A DNA stretch of 64,000 nucleotides. Source: Paludibacteraceae bacterium. GTDB taxonomy: Bacteria; Bacteroidota; Bacteroidia; Bacteroidales; Paludibacteraceae. This document shows, piece by piece, positions 46,220-54,535 of the stretch. A program made the position numbers and the translations under genes. Positions within the stretch are counted from its first letter, which is position 1. Each line of letters opens with the position of its first letter. The notes under the pieces were generated by a model, which saw only the letters and a list, made by a program, of their open reading frames with translations, was not told the origin of the DNA and made no database searches. Location of the stretch: assembly GCA_017450435.1 (NCBI GenBank), contig JAFSTO010000071.1, positions 82,101 through 146,100 of the forward strand. Direction: 5' to 3'.

Positions 46220-47677
46220 GTGAAAAAGATTGTGCCTAACATAAAAATCTTCTCTGCCCTGTATTTCATACTCTGCATTTCTCTTCCAACTCTCTTGTTA
46301 CCGAGCTGCGAAGAGCGTTTGACATCGGACGGCAGTTTAGGTATAGTGTTCTCTGAGGACACTGTATTCTTTGATACGGTCTTCACCACAGCAGGCAGCT
46401 CCACTCACAGGGTGATGCTGTACAACCCTAATCGTGAGGCTGTGATGATTCACTCGGTAAGATTAGAAACCGGTGATGCCTTCATCGTCAATTTCGACGG
46501 GGAACAAAACCTCAGTCTCGTTCGCGAGCAGAAGTTATCAGGCGGCGACAGTCTTTTTATCTTCGTCCGTGCGGATATCGACCCCACCAACAGCACCAAC
46601 CCTTTGCTGGTTGAAGACAAACTGCTGCTCAGTGTAGGCGACCACACCGAGACGCTTCTGCTGCAAGCATACGGCTGGGATATAGAGGTTTGGGAGAAAA
46701 AAGTTATTCGCACCGACCTAACCCTCACTCCTCAGAAGCCATATCTTATCAGAGACTACCTTTACATCGACTCCGCCGCCACCCTCACTATCCCTGCCGG
46801 TTGCCACCTCTTCATGCACGACACTGCGCAGATAGCATGCTATGGTTCTCTGATTATCACCGGTACAAGAGAAGCGCCGGTACGAATACAAAGTGACAGG
46901 TTAGACAACCTCTTTCCGCACATACCGTATCTGTACGTAGGCGGCAGGTGGGACGGGCTATATCTTGTACGCCCTGATAGCGCACTGCTTGACAATGTGG
47001 AGATTCTGTCCGGCAACATCGGCTTATACGTATTAGGCAGCGGCAAGGAACATATCACAGTGCTCAACAGCCGCATACACAACCATAGTCTTTACGGCAT
47101 GGTAATACAAGACGCTGACGCCTTGATAGCCAACACAGAGATAAGCAACTGTGCACAATATTGCGCCTATCTCATGGGTGGCAGACATGAGTTTGTACAC
47201 AGCACCATCGCCTCTTATTTCAACTCCACCCGCTACGCTATTCAGACTACCGCTCGCGTAGACTCAATGGCGCCGCTCTACATCAACAACCTCTCCAAGC
47301 GCCACAGGCCGACAGAGCTGGTATTCGTCAACTCCGTTCTTGCCGGCGCAGAGCAAAACAGCCTGATGCTTGCCACTCCGCTGCCGCAGTACTATACAGG
47401 CGAGTTGTCGCACTCTTTCCTCCAGACCGACACTATGCGCGGTCCCTATTCTCATGACAACGCTTACGGCACCCGTAAGGACACCGTGTTCGTCAATACC
47501 TTCTACGGCGACTACGACCACTACTACGACTTCCGTTTGGACAGCGTCTCCCCGGCTCGCGACATAGCTGACTCTACCGTTGCTCGCCGCTTTCCTCTTG
47601 ACCGCTTTGGCAACGACCGTTTTGCGGACGGCAAACCTGACGCCGGATGCTACGAATGGCATGACACAGAGCATTAA
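46220..47677 (+). CDS. Right-handed beta-helix lipoprotein
   Basis: This 485-residue lipoprotein starts with GTG; its signal sequence ends in a lipobox (LLPSC, Cys about residue 29). The N-terminal third is Ig-like (VFFDTVFTTAGSSTHRVMLYN, here shortened to DTVFTTAGSSTHRVMLYN), and the centre (about 180-360) carries parallel beta-helix repeats (ATLTIPAGCHLFMHD, NVEILSGNIGLYVLGSG, SRIHNHSLYGMVIQDA). The end DRFGNDRFADGKPDAGCYE is typical of a conserved Bacteroidota lipoprotein group. Function is unknown. It lies 27 bp before the AmgK-RapZ fusion gene. Confidence 0.85.
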   Translation: MKKIVPNIKIFSALYFILCISLPTLLLPSCEERLTSDGSLGIVFSEDTVFFDTVFTTAGSSTHRVMLYNPNREAVMIHSVRLETGDAFIVNFDGEQNLSLVREQKLSGGDSLFIFVRADIDPTNSTNPLLVEDKLLLSVGDHTETLLLQAYGWDIEVWEKKVIRTDLTLTPQKPYLIRDYLYIDSAATLTIPAGCHLFMHDTAQIACYGSLIITGTREAPVRIQSDRLDNLFPHIPYLYVGGRWDGLYLVRPDSALLDNVEILSGNIGLYVLGSGKEHITVLNSRIHNHSLYGMVIQDADALIANTEISNCAQYCAYLMGGRHEFVHSTIASYFNSTRYAIQTTARVDSMAPLYINNLSKRHRPTELVFVNSVLAGAEQNSLMLATPLPQYYTGELSHSFLQTDTMRGPYSHDNAYGTRKDTVFVNTFYGDYDHYYDFRLDSVSPARDIADSTVARRFPLDRFGNDRFADGKPDAGCYEWHDTEH

Positions 47678-47704
47678 TACATACTGAAAACTAACAAACA
47701 CGAT

Positions 47705-49189
47705 ATGCAATCACTTACACAACTCTTTTACAAATACACGGGTGTTATGCCGGACAATGTGGAACAGCTGTCTGCCTCGGGCAGCAACAGACGCTATTTC
47801 CGCTTCACCGCCAAAGGCGGTCAACCCTCGGCTGACGGCGGACAACAGACGCCCGTCAGTCTAATAGGAGTGCAGGGCACCTCTGCCGAGGAAAACCATG
47901 CCTTTCTCTACATGGACAAACATTTTCTTGAGCACGGACTGAACGTGCCACGAGTGGTGGCGCAGTCGGACGACGAGATGATTTACCTGCAAGAAGACCT
48001 CGGCGACACTCTGCTCTTCAACTATATTGCCGAAGGCAGGAAGACCGGCGTGTTCTGCGAAGCCGAGAAACAGATGCTAAGAAAAACCATGCGAGCTCTG
48101 GCACGCTTTCAAGTGGTAGGCAGCAAGGATTTTGACTATAACCAGTGTTACCCTCAACCTGAGTTCAATCTGCGTTCAATCAACTGGGACCTCAACTACT
48201 TCAAATACTGTTTCCTCAAAGCTACAGGCCTCGAGTTTCAGGAAGACCGCTTGGAGTCGGACTTTGAGCGATTGGCATATATCCTTCTCAAGCATCGTAT
48301 GACCACGTTTATGTATCGCGACTTCCAATCGCGCAACGTAATGATTCACAACGGCGAGCCGTGGTTCATTGATTTTCAGGGCGGCAGACGCGGACCAGTG
48401 TACTACGATGTAGCATCGTTCCTTTGGCAAGCGAAAGCCAATTTTCACCAAGACCTGAGAGAGGAACTGATAGAGGTGTATCTCAACGAACTGGAGTTAT
48501 ATCTGCCCATCAATCGACAAGAGTTCCATGAGACACTGCGCCACTTTGTGCTCTTCCGCACTATGCAGGTGCTCGGAGCATACGGTTTCCGCGGGTACTT
48601 CGAAAAGAAACCACATTTCCTGCAGTCGATACCATTTGCCATTGAGAACCTGCGCGCACTGCTCAAAGACTGTACCGAGGACTACCCATACCTTATCGAG
48701 GTGTTGCATCAGATGACCGAGATGAAGCAGTTCAAGGAAATAAGTGTACGTCGCCCGTTAGTGGTAAGGGTTTATTCGTTCTCGTATAAAAAAGGTATTC
48801 CTGCCGACGAGTCAGGCAACGGCGGCGGCTTCGTATTCGACTGCAGAGCCGTCAATAACCCGGGTAAGTATGAGCGATATAAATACATCACCGGCCAAGA
48901 GGAACCCGTTATAAAATTCCTTGAGGATGACGGCGAGATATTCCCGTTCCTTGACGCCGCCTACACACTTGTAGATGCCTCGGTTAAGCGATATATCGAC
49001 CGCGGCTTTCAGAACCTCATGGTGTCGTTTGGTTGCACCGGCGGACAACATCGCTCGGTATATGCCGCAGAGAAAATGGCAAAGCACATCAACGACAAGT
49101 TCGGAGTGGAAGTGCAGCTTATACACCGAGAACAAAACATCGAGAACGTGCTTCCTGCAAAAGAAATAACAAAAAAAAGAGACGCCTGA
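47705..49189 (+). CDS. AmgK-like sugar kinase fused to a RapZ C-terminal domain
   Basis: This is a 494-residue two-domain protein. Residues about 1-330 form an aminoglycoside-phosphotransferase-like kinase (SGSNRRYFRF, MYRDFQSRNVMIH with the catalytic Asp, WFIDFQGGRRGPVYYDVAS), resembling AmgK, an amino-sugar kinase of cell-wall recycling. Residues about 355-490 match the RapZ (YvcJ) C-terminal domain (VVRVYSFSYKKGIP, FDCRAVNNPG, GCTGGQHRSVY), which in E. coli senses glucosamine-6-phosphate. The RapZ N-terminal P-loop domain is absent. Fusion of the two suggests a link between amino-sugar phosphorylation and sensing, which is inference. The stop codon lies inside the terminator loop. Confidence 0.88.
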   Translation: MQSLTQLFYKYTGVMPDNVEQLSASGSNRRYFRFTAKGGQPSADGGQQTPVSLIGVQGTSAEENHAFLYMDKHFLEHGLNVPRVVAQSDDEMIYLQEDLGDTLLFNYIAEGRKTGVFCEAEKQMLRKTMRALARFQVVGSKDFDYNQCYPQPEFNLRSINWDLNYFKYCFLKATGLEFQEDRLESDFERLAYILLKHRMTTFMYRDFQSRNVMIHNGEPWFIDFQGGRRGPVYYDVASFLWQAKANFHQDLREELIEVYLNELELYLPINRQEFHETLRHFVLFRTMQVLGAYGFRGYFEKKPHFLQSIPFAIENLRALLKDCTEDYPYLIEVLHQMTEMKQFKEISVRRPLVVRVYSFSYKKGIPADESGNGGGFVFDCRAVNNPGKYERYKYITGQEEPVIKFLEDDGEIFPFLDAAYTLVDASVKRYIDRGFQNLMVSFGCTGGQHRSVYAAEKMAKHINDKFGVEVQLIHREQNIENVLPAKEITKKRDA

Positions 49190-49206
49190 AAGCGTCTCTT
49201 TTTTTG
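49177..49206 (+). terminator. Terminator overlapping the end of the AmgK-RapZ gene
   Basis: AGAGACGC and GCGTCTCT form a perfect 8-bp stem with a 6-base loop containing the TGA stop codon, followed by a T-run. An A-run precedes, so it also serves the convergent DUF4861 gene. Confidence 0.9.
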
Positions 49207-49302
49207 TAACAATATTACCCGTAGCAAATATGATGACCTGAAACGGTACGTTGTTCGCGGGGGCATCGATTGTCTCTACACGCGGGCGTTGTGTCCTACA
49301 GC

Positions 49303-50262
49303 TTATTCCTTTTCAAGGGCATTGAACCAATCGATATCGTTCTTAAAAGCCTTTACTCCGTCTGTCCACTCGCTCCAGCAGCCGCCGAAGTAATACGTGA
49401 ACGTGTCGCCTAATCTGTACTGTGCCAGCGACACCAGCGTTCCATCGATGATTTTCTGCACCGTGGCGCCGGGTGTACGTACTGCAACGTATGTGCGCCC
49501 CTGCGAGGTGGAGCCGTCGTGCTCATAGTTCATCTTCGCCGCCTGCTTGTCAGAGAGAGCGTCCTCGGCGTAGGCTATAAGTCCCGTAACGTCATCTATC
49601 AGATAGTTCTCCACCGTGTCGTGCAGATAAATGCCACCGCCTAACCACAGCGGGAAAGCCGCCTCTTCGGCATTTGCCGCTTCGTCAGCCTGAGTCTTGT
49701 CGCTTATTACGACCTCAGCCTTATTAAGTAGCTTGCCTGCCTCAGCAGTTATCGTCAGTTGCTCCTGTAGCACCTTGTCTCTCACAAGCAGGCTGTCATA
49801 GAAGAGGCGGAAGACTAACTTTTCGGGCGTCTGCTCCAGCACTTCCCAACGGCTATATGGTCCGCCTCCCCAGAGCTTAGGCTCCTGCTCACCGGTCTCC
49901 TGATTAACGTCGCAGGTCATTGCCACCACACCTCCGCAGCCGGCTGTATGACCTACCTTATAGCAGTCAAGCCCCTTGCCATAATTGATGTGGTAGGGCA
50001 AATGAAGCTGCGTCTCACGATAGTAAAAACTATCCACTATCATCTCCGGCGAAGCCTTGAGCCACAGGTCAACACCATTGCTTGGGTTCTCCGGCGCTAA
50101 TGCCGGACCATACAGACGATAGGCGGCATACTCGTTCTCCCACGCAAAATCGTCCTTGCGCTCAGGAACATACCTGCCATAGACCTTCTGCGCAATCTGC
50201 TTGGAAGTGCAGCCTGTGCCTGCCAAAACAAGCAGACACAGGGCTATATAGATATTTCTCAT
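49303..50262 (-). CDS. DUF4861 lipoprotein
   Basis: This 319-residue protein has a lipoprotein signal (VLAGTGC, Cys about residue 18). The body matches the DUF4861 pattern (YRLYGPALAPENPSNGVDLW, given here as RLYGPALAPENPSNGVDLW; GHTAGCGGVV; GGPYSRWEVLEQ; YYFGGCWSEW near the C-terminus). DUF4861 genes occur in Bacteroidota pectin and rhamnogalacturonan loci beside enzymes acting on unsaturated uronates; a beta-sandwich lyase- or mutarotase-like fold is likely but the reaction is unproven to my knowledge. It lies 66 bp downstream of the KduD-like gene on the same strand, suggesting co-transcription. Confidence 0.85.
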   Translation of the reverse strand: MRNIYIALCLLVLAGTGCTSKQIAQKVYGRYVPERKDDFAWENEYAAYRLYGPALAPENPSNGVDLWLKASPEMIVDSFYYRETQLHLPYHINYGKGLDCYKVGHTAGCGGVVAMTCDVNQETGEQEPKLWGGGPYSRWEVLEQTPEKLVFRLFYDSLLVRDKVLQEQLTITAEAGKLLNKAEVVISDKTQADEAANAEEAAFPLWLGGGIYLHDTVENYLIDDVTGLIAYAEDALSDKQAAKMNYEHDGSTSQGRTYVAVRTPGATVQKIIDGTLVSLAQYRLGDTFTYYFGGCWSEWTDGVKAFKNDIDWFNALEKE

Positions 50263-50328
50263 TGTATAAAGTATTTGTCTCAGTTACCACTGATGGTTAA
50301 CAGACCTTACGGAATGTACCTTGAATCT

Positions 50329-51129
50329 TTATTCAGGCTGTTTGCCGATATACGCCAATATACCACCGTCAACGTAAAGTATATGTCCGTTTACAGCGTC
50401 CGAAGCGTGGGAGGCAAGGAAGACAGCCGGTCCGCCAAGTTCTTCCGGCTCAAGCCAGCGTCCTGCCGGGGTCTTGGCACAGATGAACGAATCGAAGGGG
50501 TGACGCTTGCCGTCGGGTTGACGCTCGCGAAGAGGTGCGGTCTGAGGTGTAGCTATATAACCCGGACCTATGCCATTGCACTGGATGTTATACTGTCCGT
50601 ACTCAGAGCAGATGTTGCGTGTAAGCATCTTCAAACCGCCTTTGGCAGCAGCATAAGCACTTACCGTCTCGCGACCAAGCTCAGACATCATTGAGCAAAT
50701 ATTGATAATCTTTCCCTCGCGGCGCTCCATCATCTCCGGCAGAACGGCAGCACTGACTATGTAAGGAGCCACCAAGTCAACGTCTATCACAGCCTGGAAC
50801 TCCGAGCGCTTCATCTCATGCATCGGGATACGCTTGATGATACCGGCGTTGTTAACAAGGATATCAATCTGACCAACCTCAGCGTGGATTTTCTCGACAA
50901 GCTCCTTAACGGCATTTTCATCAGTAACATTGCATACATAGCCGTGAACATTGCTGATGCCGGCATCTGCGTAGTTCTTAAGCCCGCGAGCAAGTGCCTC
51001 TTCGTTGATGTCATTGAAGATGATGTTTTTTACTCCCGCAGCCACAAAAGCTTTGGCAATGTTGAAACCGATACCATACGAAGCACCGGTAATCCAGGCA
51101 TTCTTGCCCTCAAGTGAAAAGAGATTCAT
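50329..51129 (-). CDS. KduD-like short-chain dehydrogenase (2-deoxy-D-gluconate 3-dehydrogenase/gluconate 5-dehydrogenase)
   Basis: This 266-residue NAD(P)-dependent short-chain dehydrogenase has the TGASYGIG cofactor motif (about 15-22), NNAG (about 92-95), the catalytic Ser in ICSMMS and YAAAK (about 157-161). Close relatives in Bacteroidota are labelled gluconate 5-dehydrogenase or KduD and reduce 2,5-diketo-3-deoxygluconate, the product of KduI in unsaturated galacturonate catabolism. The next genes (DUF4861, GH88) fit that pathway; no KduI is in this window. It has its own promoter, and possible operators, in the divergent region shared with the regulator. Confidence 0.9.
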   Translation of the reverse strand: MNLFSLEGKNAWITGASYGIGFNIAKAFVAAGVKNIIFNDINEEALARGLKNYADAGISNVHGYVCNVTDENAVKELVEKIHAEVGQIDILVNNAGIIKRIPMHEMKRSEFQAVIDVDLVAPYIVSAAVLPEMMERREGKIINICSMMSELGRETVSAYAAAKGGLKMLTRNICSEYGQYNIQCNGIGPGYIATPQTAPLRERQPDGKRHPFDSFICAKTPAGRWLEPEELGGPAVFLASHASDAVNGHILYVDGGILAYIGKQPE

Positions 51130-51205
51130 ACTAAACGATATTTAAATTTGATTTAAACTATATTTAAATTATATCTAATCTTTTGACCTTTAGAATTACT
51201 AACCG

Positions 51206-51213
51206 CAAAGTTA
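51206..51213 (-). promoter_or_regulatory. Promoter of the KduD-like gene
   Basis: The minus strand reads TAACTTTG with TTGC 19 bp upstream (51233-51236). It lies 76 bp before the ATG at 51129. Confidence 0.8.
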
Positions 51214-51253
51214 CGCATTTTTTCGCACTTATGCAAGAGAATACAGAAAAAAT

Positions 51254-51301
51254 ATTGTTGCAAACAATTAGGACGACCCAAGTAAGAATATTACCGGGTA
51301 A
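51254..51301. promoter_or_regulatory. Candidate operators upstream of the KduD-like promoter
   Basis: Two small inverted repeats, ATTGTT-GCA-AACAAT and TTACC-G-GGTAA, lie 18 and 55 bp upstream of the -33 element, where activators usually bind. The divergent gene codes for an AraC-type regulator, the natural candidate to bind here. This is inference from position and symmetry. Confidence 0.4.
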
Positions 51302-51407
51302 CAATCAACTGATTAAGAAATTGACACACGCAGTATCAAATAATTTACGGCAAGTAAATAGTCGCATTTTTTTTAGATAAACATTTGCATATTCCGCGCA
51401 AAAGTCT

Positions 51408-51415
51408 TACCTTTG
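51408..51415 (+). promoter_or_regulatory. Promoter of the propeller-AraC regulator
   Basis: The box is TACCTTTG with TTGC 19 bp upstream. It overlaps an earlier in-frame start at 51413, so translation must begin at the ATG at 51440. Confidence 0.8.
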
Positions 51416-51439
51416 CAATATATTCCAACCTATCATACC

Positions 51440-54268
51440 ATGATACACGCCCGCCTTACGTTCCCCCCACTGCGCATTGCTTGCAGAGTTTCCTATATTC
51501 TTACCACTATACTCTGCCTCTTCTTGTGCATTTTCGCTTCAGCCTCTCCTCACAAGATTGTCAACCTCTCGGTACGCGATGGTCTTGGCGACATGCTGGT
51601 CAACCATATTCATCAAGATAATAGCGGCATGATATGGCTTGGCACGGGCAGCAACATCGCCTGCTATGACGGTGTTCGTCTGCGCACTTTTCCCCTCTCC
51701 GGTAACGATAGTCCACAAAAACGTGTCAGCGCCATAGTAGGCAGCCCCTCCAATGGTCTGTGGGCAGGCAACGGCGACGGGCTATGGCTGTACGACAGCC
51801 GCCAAGAGGCTTTCAACCGCGCATACGAAAGCGATATAGTAGGCGGAGTGACCGACTTGGCCTTGTCCCCTGATGGCACACTATATGTTGGCACGACACA
51901 TGGTCTGTACTCAATATCAGAAGGTAACGTGCGCTCCTGGCAACTGACAGCGATTGGTTATCGTCAAACAGATGGCGGTCTGCCGGCGACAGGCGTGCGG
52001 GCTATCAGTCTTGATAATAACGGCACACTATGGTTTACCTCTGCTGACGGACTGCACGCGCTGCTCCCCGGCGGGCAGCTGGTGCATTACTATGGTGACA
52101 TGCCTGAAGGGGGCTTCACATGTATTGCTGCAGAAGATGGAAAGGTGTGGCTCGGCACGTTTCACAACAGATTATATCAGTTTGATATTAAAGCCAAAAC
52201 ACCGAAACAAGTACCAAACATCACCACTTCCCACCGCACTGCTACTCCGATATCCGCCCTACAAACCATAGGTCAGGACACATTAGTGGTCGGCACCGAT
52301 GGAGATGGTGTATATATAATCAACACAACGGAGTATAGCATAATCAAGCACTATAGCCAGTCGGCACAAGGCAGCGACCGTCTCACATCCAATAGCGTTT
52401 ATTCAGTCCTATATACCGCCTCCGGTCAGTTGTGGGTAGGCATGTATCAACACGGTCTTGACTACACCCTCTATCAGAGCGACCGGGTACACGTGCATAG
52501 CACACCATTGTTCGACAGCGAAGGTGTGGCAGTTCGCTCGCTTGCCATACATAGAGCACAACGCTTGATTGGTACACGACAAGGGTTGTGGTTGATTGAC
52601 AAACAGCGGAAACTGGTGCACTCATGGGGCGAAGAGACTCTTGACGCACAGATGGTGTTTGCGCTGCATTGGTGGAAAGACCGTTACTACGTAGGTACCT
52701 ACGGAGGCGGACTATGGAGTCTGAACCCGGATAACGGACAACTGACAGCTGTCTGCAAACAACTGCCGGAGATTGGCAGACAGATATTCTCCATCACCGA
52801 AGACCGGCTTGGTAACCTATGGGTAGGCTCTGAGAATGGTGCCTACTGCATAACAAAGCAGGAAGGGAAACTATATATTAAACATCGTTACACAGCATCT
52901 AACTCCGCCCTGCCCGTAGGATTAGTGTATAATATCTTCTTCGACCGCCTTTCCCGCGGCTGGCTGTGCACAGCGGGCGGCATGGCGCTGTATGACCCTG
53001 TGAACAAGACGGTCCGGACGGATCTGTTCCCCGCCGCTTTTCCGTGGCATACCGCTGTCAGGCAGATATGCCAGACTAAAGACGGAACGATGTATTTTCT
53101 GCCGGATAAAGGCGAACCGTTTTCAATAGACGAACAGTGGCACAACAAACTCGTACCACAGCTTGACGGCTACGATGCTCTGTTTATGACCGAAGACAGT
53201 ATCGGCAATATGTACATCGGCACTAACAATGGTTTGTTCTGCTACAAAGGCGGCATAGCAAACGACAGCTGCGAACTGCTGGATTTCACCGATGGTCTGC
53301 CCTCGTCCATCTTCACCCTTTGTCGTCCGCAGATTGACGAAGACGGCACCGTATGGCTCGGCAACAGCAACGGACTGGTGTGGTTCAAGCCCGACAGTAT
53401 GTACCTGTGTCCTACTCCGCAACGGCACGTACATATAAGTCGCATTCTTGCAGACAACACCCCCATAAAAAACGGTTTAGACGCCATCATGCGCCGCTCG
53501 CTGAGTCTGCCGAGGGGTACATCATCGCTGACTGTGCTACTCTCCGACCTAAGTTTTACTGACCCGGCCTACATGAGATACGAGTACCTGCTTGAAGGCC
53601 ACGACAATGATTACCAACAACTCAACGGCGTATCAGAATGTACGTGGCACCACCTCAAACCCGGCAGTTACACACTGCATATTCGCCTTCCTCAACAACC
53701 GCAGTCAGAATACACAATGCACATCAGGGTTCCTCACACACTGGAAACGACACTGATTGTTATTATCACAATCCTCTCGCTTGTCATTGTGTTTGGTATA
53801 GGAGTAGAAATCAGACGACGGAAAAACAGACAACAGACATCAACACACCATGGCGAGGCAGAAACCAACTCTCAGGACGACAGGCTCAGTCATGAGAAAT
53901 ACCGCACAGCCAACATCCCTGCATCAGAACTGAAACAGCTGAAAAAACAACTGGAGCACATGATGGAAGATGAGCGTCTGTACTTGCAGTCGGAGCTTAA
54001 ACTGTCGGATATTGCCAATCGGTTAAATACCTCGCCATACACCCTATCCTACCTCTTCAACCAATACATGGACACTTCTTTTTACGACTATATCAATAAC
54101 TACCGCGTCGAGACCTTCAAACAGTATGTCAAACGCGGTGAGTCGGAAAAATACACTCTTGACACGCTTGCCACACGCTGCGGCTACAACTCAAGAGCAT
54201 CGTTCTTTAGAAACTTCAAAAAAGCCACCGGCATGACGCCAAACGAATATATTAAAGTGACTAAGTGA
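51440..54268 (+). CDS. Membrane-spanning two-component-propeller sensor fused directly to an AraC-type DNA-binding domain
   Basis: This 942-residue regulator has a signal/anchor sequence (about 14-37), a periplasmic region of Reg_prop beta-propeller repeats (such as DNSGMIWLGTGSNIACYDG, RLGNLWVGSENG, DGTVWLGNSNGL; about 40-640), a Y_Y_Y-like domain (about 660-760), one transmembrane helix (about 772-792) and a cytoplasmic AraC-type helix-turn-helix (about 845-940, LSDIANRLNTSPYTLSYLF and LATRCGYNSRASFFRNFKKATG). The histidine kinase and receiver domains of usual Bacteroidota hybrid two-component systems are missing, so the signal must pass without phosphotransfer. It diverges from the KduD-like gene and probably controls this pectin-related island. 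Its last residues VTK and stop lie in a tandem repeat. Confidence 0.92.
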   Translation: MIHARLTFPPLRIACRVSYILTTILCLFLCIFASASPHKIVNLSVRDGLGDMLVNHIHQDNSGMIWLGTGSNIACYDGVRLRTFPLSGNDSPQKRVSAIVGSPSNGLWAGNGDGLWLYDSRQEAFNRAYESDIVGGVTDLALSPDGTLYVGTTHGLYSISEGNVRSWQLTAIGYRQTDGGLPATGVRAISLDNNGTLWFTSADGLHALLPGGQLVHYYGDMPEGGFTCIAAEDGKVWLGTFHNRLYQFDIKAKTPKQVPNITTSHRTATPISALQTIGQDTLVVGTDGDGVYIINTTEYSIIKHYSQSAQGSDRLTSNSVYSVLYTASGQLWVGMYQHGLDYTLYQSDRVHVHSTPLFDSEGVAVRSLAIHRAQRLIGTRQGLWLIDKQRKLVHSWGEETLDAQMVFALHWWKDRYYVGTYGGGLWSLNPDNGQLTAVCKQLPEIGRQIFSITEDRLGNLWVGSENGAYCITKQEGKLYIKHRYTASNSALPVGLVYNIFFDRLSRGWLCTAGGMALYDPVNKTVRTDLFPAAFPWHTAVRQICQTKDGTMYFLPDKGEPFSIDEQWHNKLVPQLDGYDALFMTEDSIGNMYIGTNNGLFCYKGGIANDSCELLDFTDGLPSSIFTLCRPQIDEDGTVWLGNSNGLVWFKPDSMYLCPTPQRHVHISRILADNTPIKNGLDAIMRRSLSLPRGTSSLTVLLSDLSFTDPAYMRYEYLLEGHDNDYQQLNGVSECTWHHLKPGSYTLHIRLPQQPQSEYTMHIRVPHTLETTLIVIITILSLVIVFGIGVEIRRRKNRQQTSTHHGEAETNSQDDRLSHEKYRTANIPASELKQLKKQLEHMMEDERLYLQSELKLSDIANRLNTSPYTLSYLFNQYMDTSFYDYINNYRVETFKQYVKRGESEKYTLDTLATRCGYNSRASFFRNFKKATGMTPNEYIKVTK

Positions 54269-54292
54269 CTAAGTGACTAAGTGACTAAGGAC
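54256..54292. repeat. 8-bp tandem repeat AGTGACTA at the end of the regulator gene
   Basis: Four perfect units of AGTGACTA cover the last codons, the stop codon and the following bases, then decay into AGGACAAAAG. Confidence 0.85.
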
Positions 54293-54301
54293 AAAAGATA
54301 G

Positions 54302-54342
54302 CAAGAGGGTGTGTCGATTATGACACACCCTCTTGATTGTTT
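54302..54342. terminator. Terminator between the regulator and the 45-residue peptide gene
   Basis: CAAGAGGGTGTGTC and GACACACCCTCTTG form a perfect 14-bp stem with a 6-base loop. It lies between convergent genes and can serve both. Confidence 0.85.
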
Positions 54343-54362
54343 CAAGTAAAGTTCAAATACGT

Positions 54363-54500
54363 TTAAACGCCATCATTGGCATCACCGACATCAGATGGTG
54401 TTTCCAATGAAGGTGCTACTATAACCGGACTGCCGTCAAGGATAGCGGCTTCTGAGAGAAGAGCGAGAACCGTAGTCTCAGGACATATATAACTTTTCAT
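54363..54500 (-). CDS. 45-residue conserved-type small protein
   Basis: A short frame from the ATG at 54500 encodes MKSYICPETTVLALLSEAAI followed by LDGSPVIVAPSLETPSDV and a DANDGV end. Small proteins starting MK-x-Y-x2-P-x-T and containing a -(L/I)(L/D)-G/A-S- segment are frequent in Bacteroidales (from memory), with unknown function. It lies 36 bp downstream of the 833-residue secreted protein gene on the same strand and just before a strong terminator, so it is probably the last gene of that transcript. No signal peptide is apparent. Confidence 0.6.
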   Translation of the reverse strand: MKSYICPETTVLALLSEAAILDGSPVIVAPSLETPSDVGDANDGV

Positions 54501-54535
54501 AATCGGTCGATTTATATATACATTTGACATCACGT

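Larger units (their letters stand above)
51130..51439. other. 310-bp divergent control region between KduD-like and regulator genes
   Basis: It holds an AT-rich leader with repeated ATATTTAAAT (51138-51175), the KduD-like promoter (51206-51213), an inverted repeat ATTGTT-GCA-AACAAT (51254-51268) and a second one TTACC-G-GGTAA (51291-51301), then the regulator promoter (51408-51415). No gene is visible. Confidence 0.7.
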
